Assembly: GCA_025141675.1 (NCBI GenBank)
Contig: CP081161.1
Location: 2,392,001 to 2,456,000 of the forward strand
DNA from: Rhodobacteraceae bacterium S2214
Lineage (GTDB): Bacteria; Pseudomonadota; Alphaproteobacteria; Rhodobacterales; Rhodobacteraceae
Direction of reading: 5' to 3'
Length of the DNA stretch: 64,000 nucleotides
In this document: positions 43,569 to 52,891 of the stretch, in pieces
Layout of the letters: the number at the start of each line of letters is the position of its first letter
Numbering within the stretch: position 1 is the first letter of the stretch
Translations under genes and position numbers: made by a program
Notes under the pieces: model-generated
The model's database searches: none
What the model was told of the DNA's origin: nothing
The model's input: only the letters and a program-made list of their open reading frames with translations

Positions 43569-43607
43569 GCGCCTTGCCTGTGTCCCCGGGCAAGGCGCCC
43601 CTTTTTT
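43569..43607 (+). terminator. Rho-independent terminator after DUF2852 pair
   Basis: Perfect 10-base stem GCGCCTTGCC / GGCAAGGCGC with a 10-base loop, followed by CCCTTTTTT. Located 25 bases after the stop codon. Confidence 0.9.
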
Positions 43608-43726
43608 GGGCGGATGCATGAAAGAACGGCATAAGATTGCTTTGTAAGAACCTCGCTATTTTCGGGGGGCTTGGTTTGTGCGATATTGCTTGCTAACGTC
43701 ACCCTAGTTCATTTCGACAGAGTACC

Positions 43727-44545
43727 ATGCGCCACACGCTTCCCATCGCGCCGCAGTTTTATGTCACGGCCCCGCAACCCTGCCCTTACCTTGAGGGCCG
43801 GATGGAACGGAAGTTGTTCACTGCTTTGCAAGGTGACACCGCAACGCGTCTGAATGATAGCCTGTCCAAACAGGGATTTCGGCGGTCGCAGAACGTGCTT
43901 TACCGCCCATCTTGTTCGGAATGTTCGGCCTGTATGTCTGCACGCATTCGTGTGGCGGACTTTGTACCAACAAAATCCCAAAAACGCGTCAGGAACCGCA
44001 ACACGAACCTGTCACGCCGCGCGACGTCGCCTTGGGCGACTGAAGCGCAATACGACCTTTTCCGGCGTTATCTGGATAGCCGTCACGCGTCCGGTGGCAT
44101 GGCCGACATGGACATGTTCGAATTCGCAGCCATGGTCGAAGAAACCCCGATCCGGTCCCGATTGATCGAATATACCGACAAGGAAACAGAAGATCTGCGG
44201 GCCGTATGCCTGACAGATATTCTCGATGACGGGTTGAGCCTTGTGTATTCATTCTTCGATCCGGACTTTGACCGATCGTCGCTGGGTACGTTTATCATTC
44301 TCGACCACATCGCCATCGCAATCGACCTTGGCCTGCCCTATGTCTATTTAGGTTATTGGGTGCCGGGATCGCCGAAGATGGATTATAAGTCCAAATTCAG
44401 CGGGTTAGAGGTTTATCACAATCGTGAATGGGCGCCCATTCGTGAACCATCGGACTACGATAGCGCGCTGCATCCACTGAGCACCGATCCCATCGCCGAA
44501 CAAGTGGCACGGATCAGTCTGCCAGACAGCCGCCCAACGGGTTAA
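43727..44545 (+). CDS. bpt: Aspartate/glutamate leucyltransferase (Bpt/Ate type)
   Basis: Transfers Leu from Leu-tRNA to N-terminal Asp or Glu of proteins, marking them for the ClpS-ClpAP N-end rule. Features: [12 protein letters not shown], the Cys-rich [14 protein letters not shown] in the N domain, and the GNAT-like C domain with SFFDPDF and [20 protein letters not shown]. 272 residues, within range. Its TAA stop interlocks with that of the convergent GGDEF-EAL gene in a shared TTAA. Confidence 0.94.
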   Translation: MRHTLPIAPQFYVTAPQPCPYLEGRMERKLFTALQGDTATRLNDSLSKQGFRRSQNVLYRPSCSECSACMSARIRVADFVPTKSQKRVRNRNTNLSRRATSPWATEAQYDLFRRYLDSRHASGGMADMDMFEFAAMVEETPIRSRLIEYTDKETEDLRAVCLTDILDDGLSLVYSFFDPDFDRSSLGTFIILDHIAIAIDLGLPYVYLGYWVPGSPKMDYKSKFSGLEVYHNREWAPIREPSDYDSALHPLSTDPIAEQVARISLPDSRPTG

Positions 44546-46590
44546 GCGATCTTCGGTCCGCGGACCTGTTTCATCGTGACATCGCGAACGTCGTCGACTG
44601 GCATTGGTTTGCCAAAGAAATAACCTTGCACCGCATCACAACTTTCTCCTACTAGAAATGCGATTTCTTCTGCAACCTCTGCCCCTTCCGCAAGAACCGG
44701 CACATCTAACGCGCCGCCCAACAAAAGCGTGGCGCGCACAATCGCTGCGTTTTGTCGGCTTTGATGGACGTTGTGCACAAAGCTGCGGTCAATTTTGATT
44801 TTATCAAACGGAAAGGCCTGCAGGGTCGACAACGACGAATATCCGGTGCCAAAATCGTCCATCGCAATGCGTAATCCCATCGATTTCAGTTTATGCATCA
44901 CGGCAAGCGCGTTTTCTTGATCCTGAATGATCGTGGCTTCGGTGATTTCGACCTCTAAGCGTTCAGGCGCGAGCTGGCATTCGTCCAAAATCGCAAGAAC
45001 CTGCGTCACAAAGTCGGGTTCGATCAATTGCTGCGGCGATACGTTGACGGCAATCGGATAAGGTTGATTCCATGTTGCAGCTTCCTGGCAGGCAGTCCGC
45101 ATCACCCACATCCCGATATCCTTGATCAGGCCGGTTTCCTCGGCCAGTGGAATAAAGACATTCGGGCCGATCAGCCCTCTTTCAGGATGTCGCCAGCGCA
45201 ACAGAACCTCAAAGCCAATGATGGCGTGACTGACGATACTGTTTTGGAATTGGTAGTGCAAAAACAACTCTTCCCGGTCGATTGCCTTGCTAAGATCACC
45301 CATTAACGCTTGTTTTTCGCGTCTGCGTTGCTCAATCTCATTGTCATAAAACTCGATCTTACTGCGCGACTGGCCCTTGGCCTGATACATTGCCAGATCG
45401 GAATATTGTTGCAGTGTTTCCAGCTGATCCCCGTCATCGGGGTACGTCGCAATCCCGATGCTGACCCCCAGTTTCAGATCAGACATGCCCAAATACAACG
45501 GTTCGCCAATAGCGGTTTGCAGACGCATAGCAAATTCGCGCGCGTCATCTGGGTCGGTCAAATCCGACTTCAACGCGGCGAATTCGTCGCCGCCAATACG
45601 TGCGATGAATTCATGATCTTGCAGGACTGCATTCATTTGATCAGCGACGTGCCGCAGCACGATGTCACCCGTTGCATGCCCCATCGTATCATTGATTTGT
45701 TTAAACAAATCCAAATCAATCGTCAGAACTGCAATCCGGATTTGGTGCCCTCGATCAACCCGTTTTTGCAGTCGCGCGGCACGTTCTGCAAAGCCTAAAC
45801 GGTTTGGCAACGTCGTCAGCAGATCGCGGCGCACGGCATCGCTTAGCTTGCGTTGCGTATCCGCGCTCATTTCAGTTTCAATGACAAACGTGGTGAAGCC
45901 GATCAACAGGATCAGGCTCACCACCGTCAAAACGATGAACCCTAAAACAAAGTTCGAAATCAAGCGCGCAGGCACGATAAAGCTGGGGTCAGGGACAAAT
46001 GTCGCCGCAGCCATCCCTGTGAAGTGCATGGTGCAAACCGACAAAACCATCGCGGCCGTGGCACCCGCCCAGCAAAACCGTGTCACAGGATGCATCACGC
46101 GGTGCACCATGATCATGCCAAACACGCTGCCGAAAACGATCGACAGAATGACGAGGTCTGCGTCCCATTCAAACCGTCCGGGAACCTGTAGTGCTGCCAT
46201 CCCAGTGTAATGCATTGCGGTCACGGTCAGGCCGAACAACGTGCCGCCCACAACGCTTCGCCATCGCATTTGCGGCATTGCGGCAAGTGCGACAGCCGCA
46301 GTACAGCCGCCGATAGCAATGAGCAGCGATAGCCCCGTGAGAACGGGTTCATAGGCGGTCGTTTCCGCAGGGCTATACCCCAGCATTCCGATAAAATGGG
46401 TCGCCCAAACAGTGGTCCCTGCAATCATTGCAGCAAGACCCAGATGCAGTTGACGTCGCCTTCTACGCAACGCCTTGGACCGCATCAGAAGCACGACCGT
46501 CAAAGCCGCACCAATCGTACATACGAACGCCGCCACGATGACAAAGCCACCGTGGTGGGCGTGGACGAGTTCGGACATCGCGTGGTTCAT
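44542..46590 (-). CDS. MHYT-GGDEF-EAL cyclic-di-GMP protein
   Basis: A 682-residue membrane sensor enzyme. The N terminus has seven helices with three MHYT-type motifs (THFIGM, MHYTGM, MHFTGM), thought to bind copper and sense O2, CO or NO. Then a GGDEF domain with intact [11 protein letters not shown] and an EAL-type domain starting [10 protein letters not shown], so the signature is [14 protein letters not shown] and the downstream KIDRSF are conserved. Cyclase activity is likely; phosphodiesterase activity is probable but not sure. A hairpin ends 5 bases before the ATG. Confidence 0.93.
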   Translation of the reverse strand: MNHAMSELVHAHHGGFVIVAAFVCTIGAALTVVLLMRSKALRRRRRQLHLGLAAMIAGTTVWATHFIGMLGYSPAETTAYEPVLTGLSLLIAIGGCTAAVALAAMPQMRWRSVVGGTLFGLTVTAMHYTGMAALQVPGRFEWDADLVILSIVFGSVFGMIMVHRVMHPVTRFCWAGATAAMVLSVCTMHFTGMAAATFVPDPSFIVPARLISNFVLGFIVLTVVSLILLIGFTTFVIETEMSADTQRKLSDAVRRDLLTTLPNRLGFAERAARLQKRVDRGHQIRIAVLTIDLDLFKQINDTMGHATGDIVLRHVADQMNAVLQDHEFIARIGGDEFAALKSDLTDPDDAREFAMRLQTAIGEPLYLGMSDLKLGVSIGIATYPDDGDQLETLQQYSDLAMYQAKGQSRSKIEFYDNEIEQRRREKQALMGDLSKAIDREELFLHYQFQNSIVSHAIIGFEVLLRWRHPERGLIGPNVFIPLAEETGLIKDIGMWVMRTACQEAATWNQPYPIAVNVSPQQLIEPDFVTQVLAILDECQLAPERLEVEITEATIIQDQENALAVMHKLKSMGLRIAMDDFGTGYSSLSTLQAFPFDKIKIDRSFVHNVHQSRQNAAIVRATLLLGGALDVPVLAEGAEVAEEIAFLVGESCDAVQGYFFGKPMPVDDVRDVTMKQVRGPKIA

Positions 46591-46630
46591 AAAGAAAGCC
46601 CCGGTTCTGCGCTCTGCATAACCGGGGCTT
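46591..46630 (-). terminator. Terminator of TRAP operon abutting the c-di-GMP gene start
   Basis: Perfect 11-base inverted repeat AAGCCCCGGTT / AACCGGGGCTT with 13-base loop; on the minus strand it is followed by TCTTT directly before the ATG at 46590. It terminates the TRAP operon and at the same time covers the position where the ribosome site of the next gene should be (the only G-rich stretch is in the stem). Confidence 0.8.
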
Positions 46631-46667
46631 CCTAAGGTTTCGTTGACGCGGACCTAAGCCGCATCCG

Positions 46668-49022
46668 TTAGTTCAGCAAATTCGGAACAATTGTCACCAC
46701 CGCTGGGAAGGCCGCAAGCAACGCGAGGCCCGCAACTTGGATCCCGATGAATGGCATCACACCGCGATAGATTTGACCCGTCGTGATTTCTTTCGGGGCA
46801 ACACCCCGCAAGTAGAACAAGGCAAAACCGAACGGTGGCGTCAGGAACGATGTCTGCAGGTTCACCGCAATCATGATCGTGACCCACTTCGGATCGAATG
46901 TACCGCCGTAGATAACGGGCCCTACAATCGGGATCACGATGTAGATGATTTCAAGGAAATCAAGCACGAAGCCCAGCACAAACAGCACCAGCATCACGAT
47001 GATGAAGACCTGCCATTCACTGTCGAATGACCGCAGGAACTGCTGAATGTAGTGCTCACCACCGAACGAAATCAGCACAAGGTTCAACAACTGCGACCCG
47101 ATCAGAATGGTAAAGACCATCGACGTGACCTTCGCTGTTTCGCGGACCACCGGGGACAGAACCCCGCCCGTGAACAACACGCCACATGACCAGATCAGAC
47201 CGAACATCGAGAACAGGAAGGCTGCGAAAGCAACCAAGTAGGCCACGTAGTTTTCGAACAACACGACTTCTTGGCCAAGGCGCATATCAAAGTTCGTGCC
47301 AACCAGCAGCATGATCATGATTGCAGCAGTGGTATAAAGCACCATGTTGCCGGACTTGCCCTGCTCTTGCAGCTTGCGGAAGGTGGCCAACAGAATAGCC
47401 CCGCCTGCCCCAAGTGCCGCTGCAGGTGTCGGGTTTGTAATCCCGCCAAGGATTGACCCAAGCACAGCAATGATCAGCACCAACGGTGGGAAGACCACTT
47501 TGACGATCTCATTGGCAAACAAACGTGCAGATGCATGTTTCATGCCATAGAACACCGCGATCATTGGCAATGCGATCAGGACAACGGTCGTTCCCGGCGT
47601 CGTCAATGGCCCGATCAACAGGATATCGACCAACAACAAGGCCAGCACACCAGCAGCACCTGCGATCAGCGGTGCCGCGTTTGCAGACGGTGCAACACCG
47701 CGTGCTAGTACCAACGTCAGACCTGCCAGCAATGCGATCAGACCGATGCCTGTGCCGATCGGTGCCGCTGCCGCTACTTTCGCGTCCACAGCTGCCGCAC
47801 GTTCTTCCGGCGACAATTCACGCGCTTCGGCAACGCCACCCGCATCATCAATTGCAGCTTGTTCTGCCAAGGCCGCAGCCCAAGCTTCCGCACCGTGCAG
47901 TTCCTGCATAGAGACTGCGCATTCTTCACCAACATTGGTCCGCAAGGACGCCGTTTGGCCTGCATCTGTATAGCTATCAACGATAACTGTCTGTGACCCG
48001 CGGATGTCGAATGCACCGAATGCGATGAACACGGCGATCAATGCGATAGGTGCGCCAAGGAACCACAACAGCGCTTCGTTACGTGTGATGACTTCACCGC
48101 TAGACGCTTCGCCCATTTCCACGGGTGGGGCCTTCGATGGGTTCAGCAATGCGAAACCAAATGCATATGCGGCATAAAGGAACGCCAACAAGATACCCGG
48201 CAACAAAGCGGCCTGGAACAACGTCCCCACCGACACAACCGCAGGCTCACCAAGGAACGTCAGCGCGTCTGAACAGCCAGCCAATTGGGCGCGGTCTTCT
48301 TGTGCAGCGGAATACAGGTCGCCCGCGAGCGTCCCGAGAAGAACGATCACGATGGATGGCGGAATAATCTGACCCAGCGTACCGGATGCGGCAATCACAC
48401 CAGTAGACAGTTCCGGCGAATAGCCGTTCTTCAACATGGTTGGCAGCGCCAGCAGACCCATGGTTACAACAGTTGCACCAACGATCCCTGTGGACGCCGC
48501 GAGGAATGCTCCCACGATCACAATGGACACAGCCAAACCACCTGGCAGCGGGCCAAAGACCTTCGCCATTGTGGTCAGCAATTCATCGGCAATACGGGAC
48601 CGTTCCAACACGATACCCATCATGACGAACATCAGCACGGCCAACAGAGTCTCAATAGACTGACCCGCGAGCACGCGTTCGTTCATCCGGTTCACGAGGA
48701 AACCAACGTTCCGATCCAGCGCCATTTCCCACCCTTGCGGGAACAGCGCCGTTTCATAAATCGGCAAATCAGGGTTTCGGAATACTGATATGGCATCAGG
48801 TCTGACCCCTTCTGCGATCAAGGCCGCATAGGCGTCCGATCCAGTGTCGATGGCCTCGTGGATCAAAAGACCCGAACTATCGAGTGCTGCAATCACAGCG
48901 AATGAAATGACCGCAGAGCCACCAATCGCAAAGGCCACGGGAAAGCCTGACAGAATGCCCGCAAAGAGCGTCAGGAAAACAATGATAATACCGACTTCTA
49001 CGCCGTCTAATCCAAAAAGCAT
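46668..49022 (-). CDS. TRAP transporter large permease (DctM type), enlarged
   Basis: Main channel subunit of a secondary TRAP importer of the COG4664 (mannitol/chloroaromatic-type) branch. 784 residues against about 430 for ordinary DctM. The N-terminal membrane half has LPTMLKNGYSPELSTGVIAA and GTLGQIIPPSIVIVLLG, the C-terminal half has GLIWSCGVLFTGGV and VNLQTSFLTPPFGFALFYLR. Between them are extra helices and a hydrophilic insert of about 100 residues (AEARELSPEERAAAVDAKVA). Operon with small permease and binding protein; substrate unknown, with 2-oxo acids or other carboxylates likely. Confidence 0.92.
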   Translation of the reverse strand: MLFGLDGVEVGIIIVFLTLFAGILSGFPVAFAIGGSAVISFAVIAALDSSGLLIHEAIDTGSDAYAALIAEGVRPDAISVFRNPDLPIYETALFPQGWEMALDRNVGFLVNRMNERVLAGQSIETLLAVLMFVMMGIVLERSRIADELLTTMAKVFGPLPGGLAVSIVIVGAFLAASTGIVGATVVTMGLLALPTMLKNGYSPELSTGVIAASGTLGQIIPPSIVIVLLGTLAGDLYSAAQEDRAQLAGCSDALTFLGEPAVVSVGTLFQAALLPGILLAFLYAAYAFGFALLNPSKAPPVEMGEASSGEVITRNEALLWFLGAPIALIAVFIAFGAFDIRGSQTVIVDSYTDAGQTASLRTNVGEECAVSMQELHGAEAWAAALAEQAAIDDAGGVAEARELSPEERAAAVDAKVAAAAPIGTGIGLIALLAGLTLVLARGVAPSANAAPLIAGAAGVLALLLVDILLIGPLTTPGTTVVLIALPMIAVFYGMKHASARLFANEIVKVVFPPLVLIIAVLGSILGGITNPTPAAALGAGGAILLATFRKLQEQGKSGNMVLYTTAAIMIMLLVGTNFDMRLGQEVVLFENYVAYLVAFAAFLFSMFGLIWSCGVLFTGGVLSPVVRETAKVTSMVFTILIGSQLLNLVLISFGGEHYIQQFLRSFDSEWQVFIIVMLVLFVLGFVLDFLEIIYIVIPIVGPVIYGGTFDPKWVTIMIAVNLQTSFLTPPFGFALFYLRGVAPKEITTGQIYRGVMPFIGIQVAGLALLAAFPAVVTIVPNLLN

Positions 49023-49034
49023 GGTCTTTGGTCC

Positions 49035-49955
49035 TTAATGAATTTCAGCGACGAGTTCGGCTTGCGCGTCACCCAGCTTGTCTTTGTCGAGGTATTTGCC
49101 TTCGCTATCCTCGCCTTCTTTGCGCTCAAGGTATGAACGGTAGAAGAACGCGATGGCTTGCAAGATCACCATCAAGGTGAAGACCACGAGCAGAATTTTG
49201 AACAGGAAGTAGGCGTTGAACCCGTTTGGTGAAAACCCGATGGTCTCAATATTCCAGCGTAGTGCACGGGATTTACCCAGCAGACGTTCAAGACTATCAG
49301 ACGCAGACGGGTTCGGCACTACAAGGTGACGCCACAAGAAGAACCAACCGTAAAGCCATGTCAGCAATGCAGCAGGCACCATGAACAGCATGGCCCCGAT
49401 CATATCGATCGTGCGCTTGGCGCGGAACGAAATCGCGGAATAGACAAGGTCAACACGCACGTGGCCACCTTGAACAAAGGTGTAGGTGGCGCACAAACAA
49501 ACGATCATCGCGTTGTAAAGCTTCAGTTCTTCAGACCACCAGCTGACGTCCTTGGTAAAGGCCGATCCGAACCCGAGCGATATCTCTGACACCGCAAAAA
49601 TCCGCTGCATAAAGATGATCATGATCTGCTGAAGCACCATCAACAGCCCCGCCCACGCAAAGAACCGACCAACGCCGTTGGCAAAGCCTTCCAACACGCG
49701 CACGCAGGCCCACATAAACTGATTGCGCCGTAGGCCGATTATCGTAACGACCCAGAAGATGCCGAATAGAATGAAGAAGAGTTCCGCTGACGCTCCATAA
49801 TAGATAAAGCGCATAAGCGATTCTTTATCTTCAACCGTACCATTCCAACTTAACCAGTCCAGCCATAGGGATGGATTGGTCAAAGCATCCCATAAATTAA
49901 AAAATGGGCTGAAAATTGTATCGAGGAATTCACTTCGACGAGTGCTGAACATCAT
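49035..49955 (-). CDS. TRAP transporter small permease (DctQ type)
   Basis: Four-helix partner of DctM, longer than usual (306 residues versus ~170), with N-terminal extension MMFSTRRSEFLDTIFSPFFN and a hydrophilic C-terminal tail (ERKEGEDSEGKYLDKDKLGD). Membrane segments include AELFFILFGIFWVVTIIGL and LLMVLQQIMIIFMQ. The long form matches COG4665 permeases paired with large DctM of this branch. Ends 12 bases before the large permease ATG. Confidence 0.9.
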   Translation of the reverse strand: MMFSTRRSEFLDTIFSPFFNLWDALTNPSLWLDWLSWNGTVEDKESLMRFIYYGASAELFFILFGIFWVVTIIGLRRNQFMWACVRVLEGFANGVGRFFAWAGLLMVLQQIMIIFMQRIFAVSEISLGFGSAFTKDVSWWSEELKLYNAMIVCLCATYTFVQGGHVRVDLVYSAISFRAKRTIDMIGAMLFMVPAALLTWLYGWFFLWRHLVVPNPSASDSLERLLGKSRALRWNIETIGFSPNGFNAYFLFKILLVVFTLMVILQAIAFFYRSYLERKEGEDSEGKYLDKDKLGDAQAELVAEIH

Positions 49956-50051
49956 TCACCTCATGATATCGGATAGAAGCGATGTACCACTTCTGTCCTC
50001 GGTGCGCGGGGATTCAATAACAAACCCGCTCCACGCAAAAATGTCGAATAT

Positions 50052-50078
50052 GGCCCGACATCGCGTAGATGCCGGGCC
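50052..50078 (-). promoter_or_regulatory. Intercistronic hairpin between dctP-type and dctQ-type genes
   Basis: On the minus strand GGCCCGGCATC / GATGTCGGGCC (one G-U pair) with a 5-base loop, 35 bases after the binding-protein stop codon and without an immediate T-run. Such stems after a periplasmic binding-protein gene stabilise its mRNA and allow higher expression than the permeases (known for transport operons; inferred here). Confidence 0.65.
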
Positions 50079-50112
50079 AATCTTTATTGATTTAGAACAA
50101 TGCCTTACGGGC

Positions 50113-51195
50113 TTAACCCATCACGCGGTCACGCTGGGCGCGGTACGCACCTTCGGACTTCTGGATCCAACCAGAAGACGCAGCCATGGATGCGTTGTAA
50201 GACGCGCGCAGGCGGTCATACAGGTCATCACCAGCGTACTGGTCAAGCGTTTCGCGTGCTGCGTCGCCCATTGCATCCCAAACAGAGTCAGGGAATTCCA
50301 GAACTTTTACGCCGCCAGCTTGCAGGCGCTGCAGTGCTGCACCGTTGTTGTCCATGAACTGGGCAAGGTTCCACTGGTGTGCTTCGCCAGATGCGATCTC
50401 GATGACCTTCTGGTGCGCAGGTGAGAGGCTCTCAAACACGTCGAGGTTCGTCGCCAAAGACAGAGCTGCGCCCGGCTCGTGCATACCAGCTGTGTAGTAG
50501 AACTTTGTGATCTCTTGGAAACCAGCTTTTTCATCTGCCCATGGGCCGATCCACTCTGTGCCGTCGATGGCGCCAGATGCGAGAGCTTGGTAAACTTCAG
50601 CACCTGGAAGGTTCTGAACGGATGCGCCCATTTTACCCAGTGCTTGACCACCAAGACCCGGCATACGGAACTTGAGACCTTGGAAATCTTCTGGACCGTT
50701 GATCTCTTTTGAGAACCAGCCACCAGCCTGTGGACCAGTATTACCCGCGAGGAAGGATTTCAGACCAAAGATGGAACCCAGCTCGTCGTGGAATGCGCGG
50801 CCTTCGCCTTGGTAATACCAGTTAGAGATTTCCTGTGGCGTCATGCCGAAAGGCACGGATGTGAAATACGCGTAACCAGGGTGCTGGTTGACGAAGTAGT
50901 AGTCAGCACCGTGATACATGTCAGCCTGACCAGACGTCACAGCGTCAAACACTTCGAACGCACCGACGAGTTCGCCAGCCGCTTTCAGATCGATGGTCAG
51001 GTCGCCATCTGTCATTGCGGTGATTGTGTCAGCGGCACGCTGAGCTGCGTCATGCACACCAGCAAGGCCACGGCCCCATGTTGTGACAAGCGTCAGTGTC
51101 CGCTTGCCCTGCGCGTAAGCAGGTGCTGCCAGCGTAGTTGCTGCTGCAGCTGTCCCGCCAAGCGCGGAATTTTTAAGAAAAGAACGACGATCCAT
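50113..51195 (-). CDS. TRAP transporter substrate-binding protein (DctP family)
   Basis: Periplasmic solute receptor of 360 residues. The start is the ATG at 51195 with GGAGGAAA upstream and a Tat-type signal MDRRSFLKNSALGGTAAAAT, cleaved after AYAQ. The core pattern TLVTTWGRGLAGVHDAAQRA and PGLGGQALGKMGASVQNLPG belongs to the COG4663/TakP-like branch, whose known members bind 2-oxo acids or aromatic acids. The Arg of PGLGG/FRMPGLG (KFRMPG) would contact a carboxylate. First gene of the TRAP operon. Confidence 0.92.
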   Translation of the reverse strand: MDRRSFLKNSALGGTAAAATTLAAPAYAQGKRTLTLVTTWGRGLAGVHDAAQRAADTITAMTDGDLTIDLKAAGELVGAFEVFDAVTSGQADMYHGADYYFVNQHPGYAYFTSVPFGMTPQEISNWYYQGEGRAFHDELGSIFGLKSFLAGNTGPQAGGWFSKEINGPEDFQGLKFRMPGLGGQALGKMGASVQNLPGAEVYQALASGAIDGTEWIGPWADEKAGFQEITKFYYTAGMHEPGAALSLATNLDVFESLSPAHQKVIEIASGEAHQWNLAQFMDNNGAALQRLQAGGVKVLEFPDSVWDAMGDAARETLDQYAGDDLYDRLRASYNASMAASSGWIQKSEGAYRAQRDRVMG

Positions 51196-51210
51196 TTGGT
51201 TTCCTCCCAT

Positions 51211-51445
51211 TGGTATTCCTCACAGCACGCGCACCTCCCAGTGGCGCACTGCGGATCATTTCGTAGGCAAAAGCTAGCCTAGTCGTCCGGAAGGTAAAAT
51301 ACGTAGTTCTGCGTAGTTTGTGGTCGAATTTGCAGAATTTGCGATTTTTCTGAACAAAGTTTGGGCGCTAACGGCCAATGATCCAATAAACCGTTGTGCG
51401 ATTCGGATTTGATTCGCCGGGGATTCGCGACTATCCCCGCCCCCC
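51211..51445. promoter_or_regulatory. Divergent TRAP / sensor-kinase promoter with CGTAGTT repeats
   Basis: Contains CGTAGTT at 51302 and 51312, exactly 10 bases apart, and a shorter CGTAG at 51262, forty bases away, all on the same face of the helix; also a direct repeat GAATTTGC at 51326 and 51335. Two-component NarL/FixJ regulators often bind short phased repeats, so this may be the site of the response regulator encoded at 52888. Confidence 0.5.
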
Positions 51446-52891
51446 ATGAAAGACATCTTTCACCGCCTGCGCGGCGCACTCAGTTTCAGTTACGGGCAAA
51501 AGCTTTTTTTGCTGGCAACGGTCCCGTTGATCCTTGCGGTGTCGGTGATTTCGATTGTCGTGACCAACCAATCGCGCGACTTGGCCGAACGCGAAATTGC
51601 AGCGCTTGAGGCGCAGCTGATCGCCACCAAGCGCGAAGAGCTGAAGAACTACCTTTCCATCGCACGCACCGCATTTGTGAACACCTACGGACGAGCAGCG
51701 CCAGATGACGAAGCGGCAAAACTTGAGGTTTCTCAATTACTTTCAGCCATTCTTTATGGTCAAGACGGCTACTTCTTCGTGTTCGATTACGACGGTAACA
51801 ATCTCGTCGCCCCGCGGCAGACCTACCTGATCAACCGCAATTGGACCGGCCTTGAAGACGCCAGCGGCATTCCGATTACAGACGAATTGATCCGGATTGC
51901 GCGAACTGGCGGAGGCTATCACAGCTTCGATTGGCCAAAGCCGTCGACAGGCGAAACAGGTCGGATGATCGTCTATGTGAACGGCCTACAAGACTGGCGT
52001 TGGGTCGTTGGCACCGGCATCTTTATCGATGACGTGCAACAGACGGTTGCATCCGCACGCGCCGAAGTTGAATCACGAATCGCGCAGACCTCCGTTTACA
52101 TCGTGGCGATTGTCATTGTGGCCCTGCTTGGCGTGTTTCTGAGCGGATTGGTGATCAATATCCGTGAGCGGCGTTTGGCCGACGTGAAACTCAAGGCGCT
52201 GACCCAACGGATCATCGACACCCAAGAAGAAGAACGCGGACGGGTGGCGCGTGAACTCCATGACGGGATCAGTCAGATGCTCGTCGGGGTCCGCTACGCG
52301 CTGGAACTGACCAAACGCCGGTTCCAGATCAACGATGATCGTGTGGGCGATAGTCTTGATAAAGGCATCGACGGGCTGGGTGGTGCAATCCAAGAAGTCC
52401 GTCGGATCAGCCGCGACCTGCGCCCCGGTGTCTTGGATGACCTCGGTCTCGGCCCTGCCCTGCAATCGCTGGCGGATGATTTTGCCCAACGGACCGACGT
52501 GACCTGTAGCGTGGAAACCGTGGTCTTCCGCAACCGGCTCGATCAAGAAGCCCGCATCGCGCTGTACCGGATCGCCCAAGAGGCGCTAACCAACATCGAA
52601 CGCCACGCAGCCGCCCAAAACGTGACGATATCGCTTAAGGGCAAACGTAGCGGTGCTCACCTGATGATCACCGACGACGGAAAAGGCATGCCAGCCCAGA
52701 AATCCCAAGCCCGCACCAGTGGTGGTCTTGGCCTGCGCAACATGCAAGAACGGCTGGAACAGATCGGAGGGACATTGCGCATCCGCTCTTCGACACAGGG
52801 CACAATGATTGAAGCCCAAGTCCCCCTGACACATATGCTCCGCCCAGAGGCAGGCAGCAATGACGACGACAACCAAAGGAAATCCGCATGA
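51446..52891 (+). CDS. Cache-domain sensor histidine kinase, NarL type
   Basis: A 481-residue membrane kinase. Two helices (~20-40 and ~216-238) frame a periplasmic single Cache domain (YGQDGYFFVFDYDGNNLVAP, NGLQDWRWVVGTGIFIDD) as in carboxylate sensors. The cytoplasmic part has the HisKA_3 motif VARELHDGISQML (phospho-His272) and HATPase_c with ALTNIERHA, DDGKG and GGLGLRNMQER. Paired with the response regulator (4-base overlap) and divergent from the TRAP operon, suggesting it senses the TRAP substrate. Confidence 0.93.
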   Translation: MKDIFHRLRGALSFSYGQKLFLLATVPLILAVSVISIVVTNQSRDLAEREIAALEAQLIATKREELKNYLSIARTAFVNTYGRAAPDDEAAKLEVSQLLSAILYGQDGYFFVFDYDGNNLVAPRQTYLINRNWTGLEDASGIPITDELIRIARTGGGYHSFDWPKPSTGETGRMIVYVNGLQDWRWVVGTGIFIDDVQQTVASARAEVESRIAQTSVYIVAIVIVALLGVFLSGLVINIRERRLADVKLKALTQRIIDTQEEERGRVARELHDGISQMLVGVRYALELTKRRFQINDDRVGDSLDKGIDGLGGAIQEVRRISRDLRPGVLDDLGLGPALQSLADDFAQRTDVTCSVETVVFRNRLDQEARIALYRIAQEALTNIERHAAAQNVTISLKGKRSGAHLMITDDGKGMPAQKSQARTSGGLGLRNMQERLEQIGGTLRIRSSTQGTMIEAQVPLTHMLRPEAGSNDDDNQRKSA

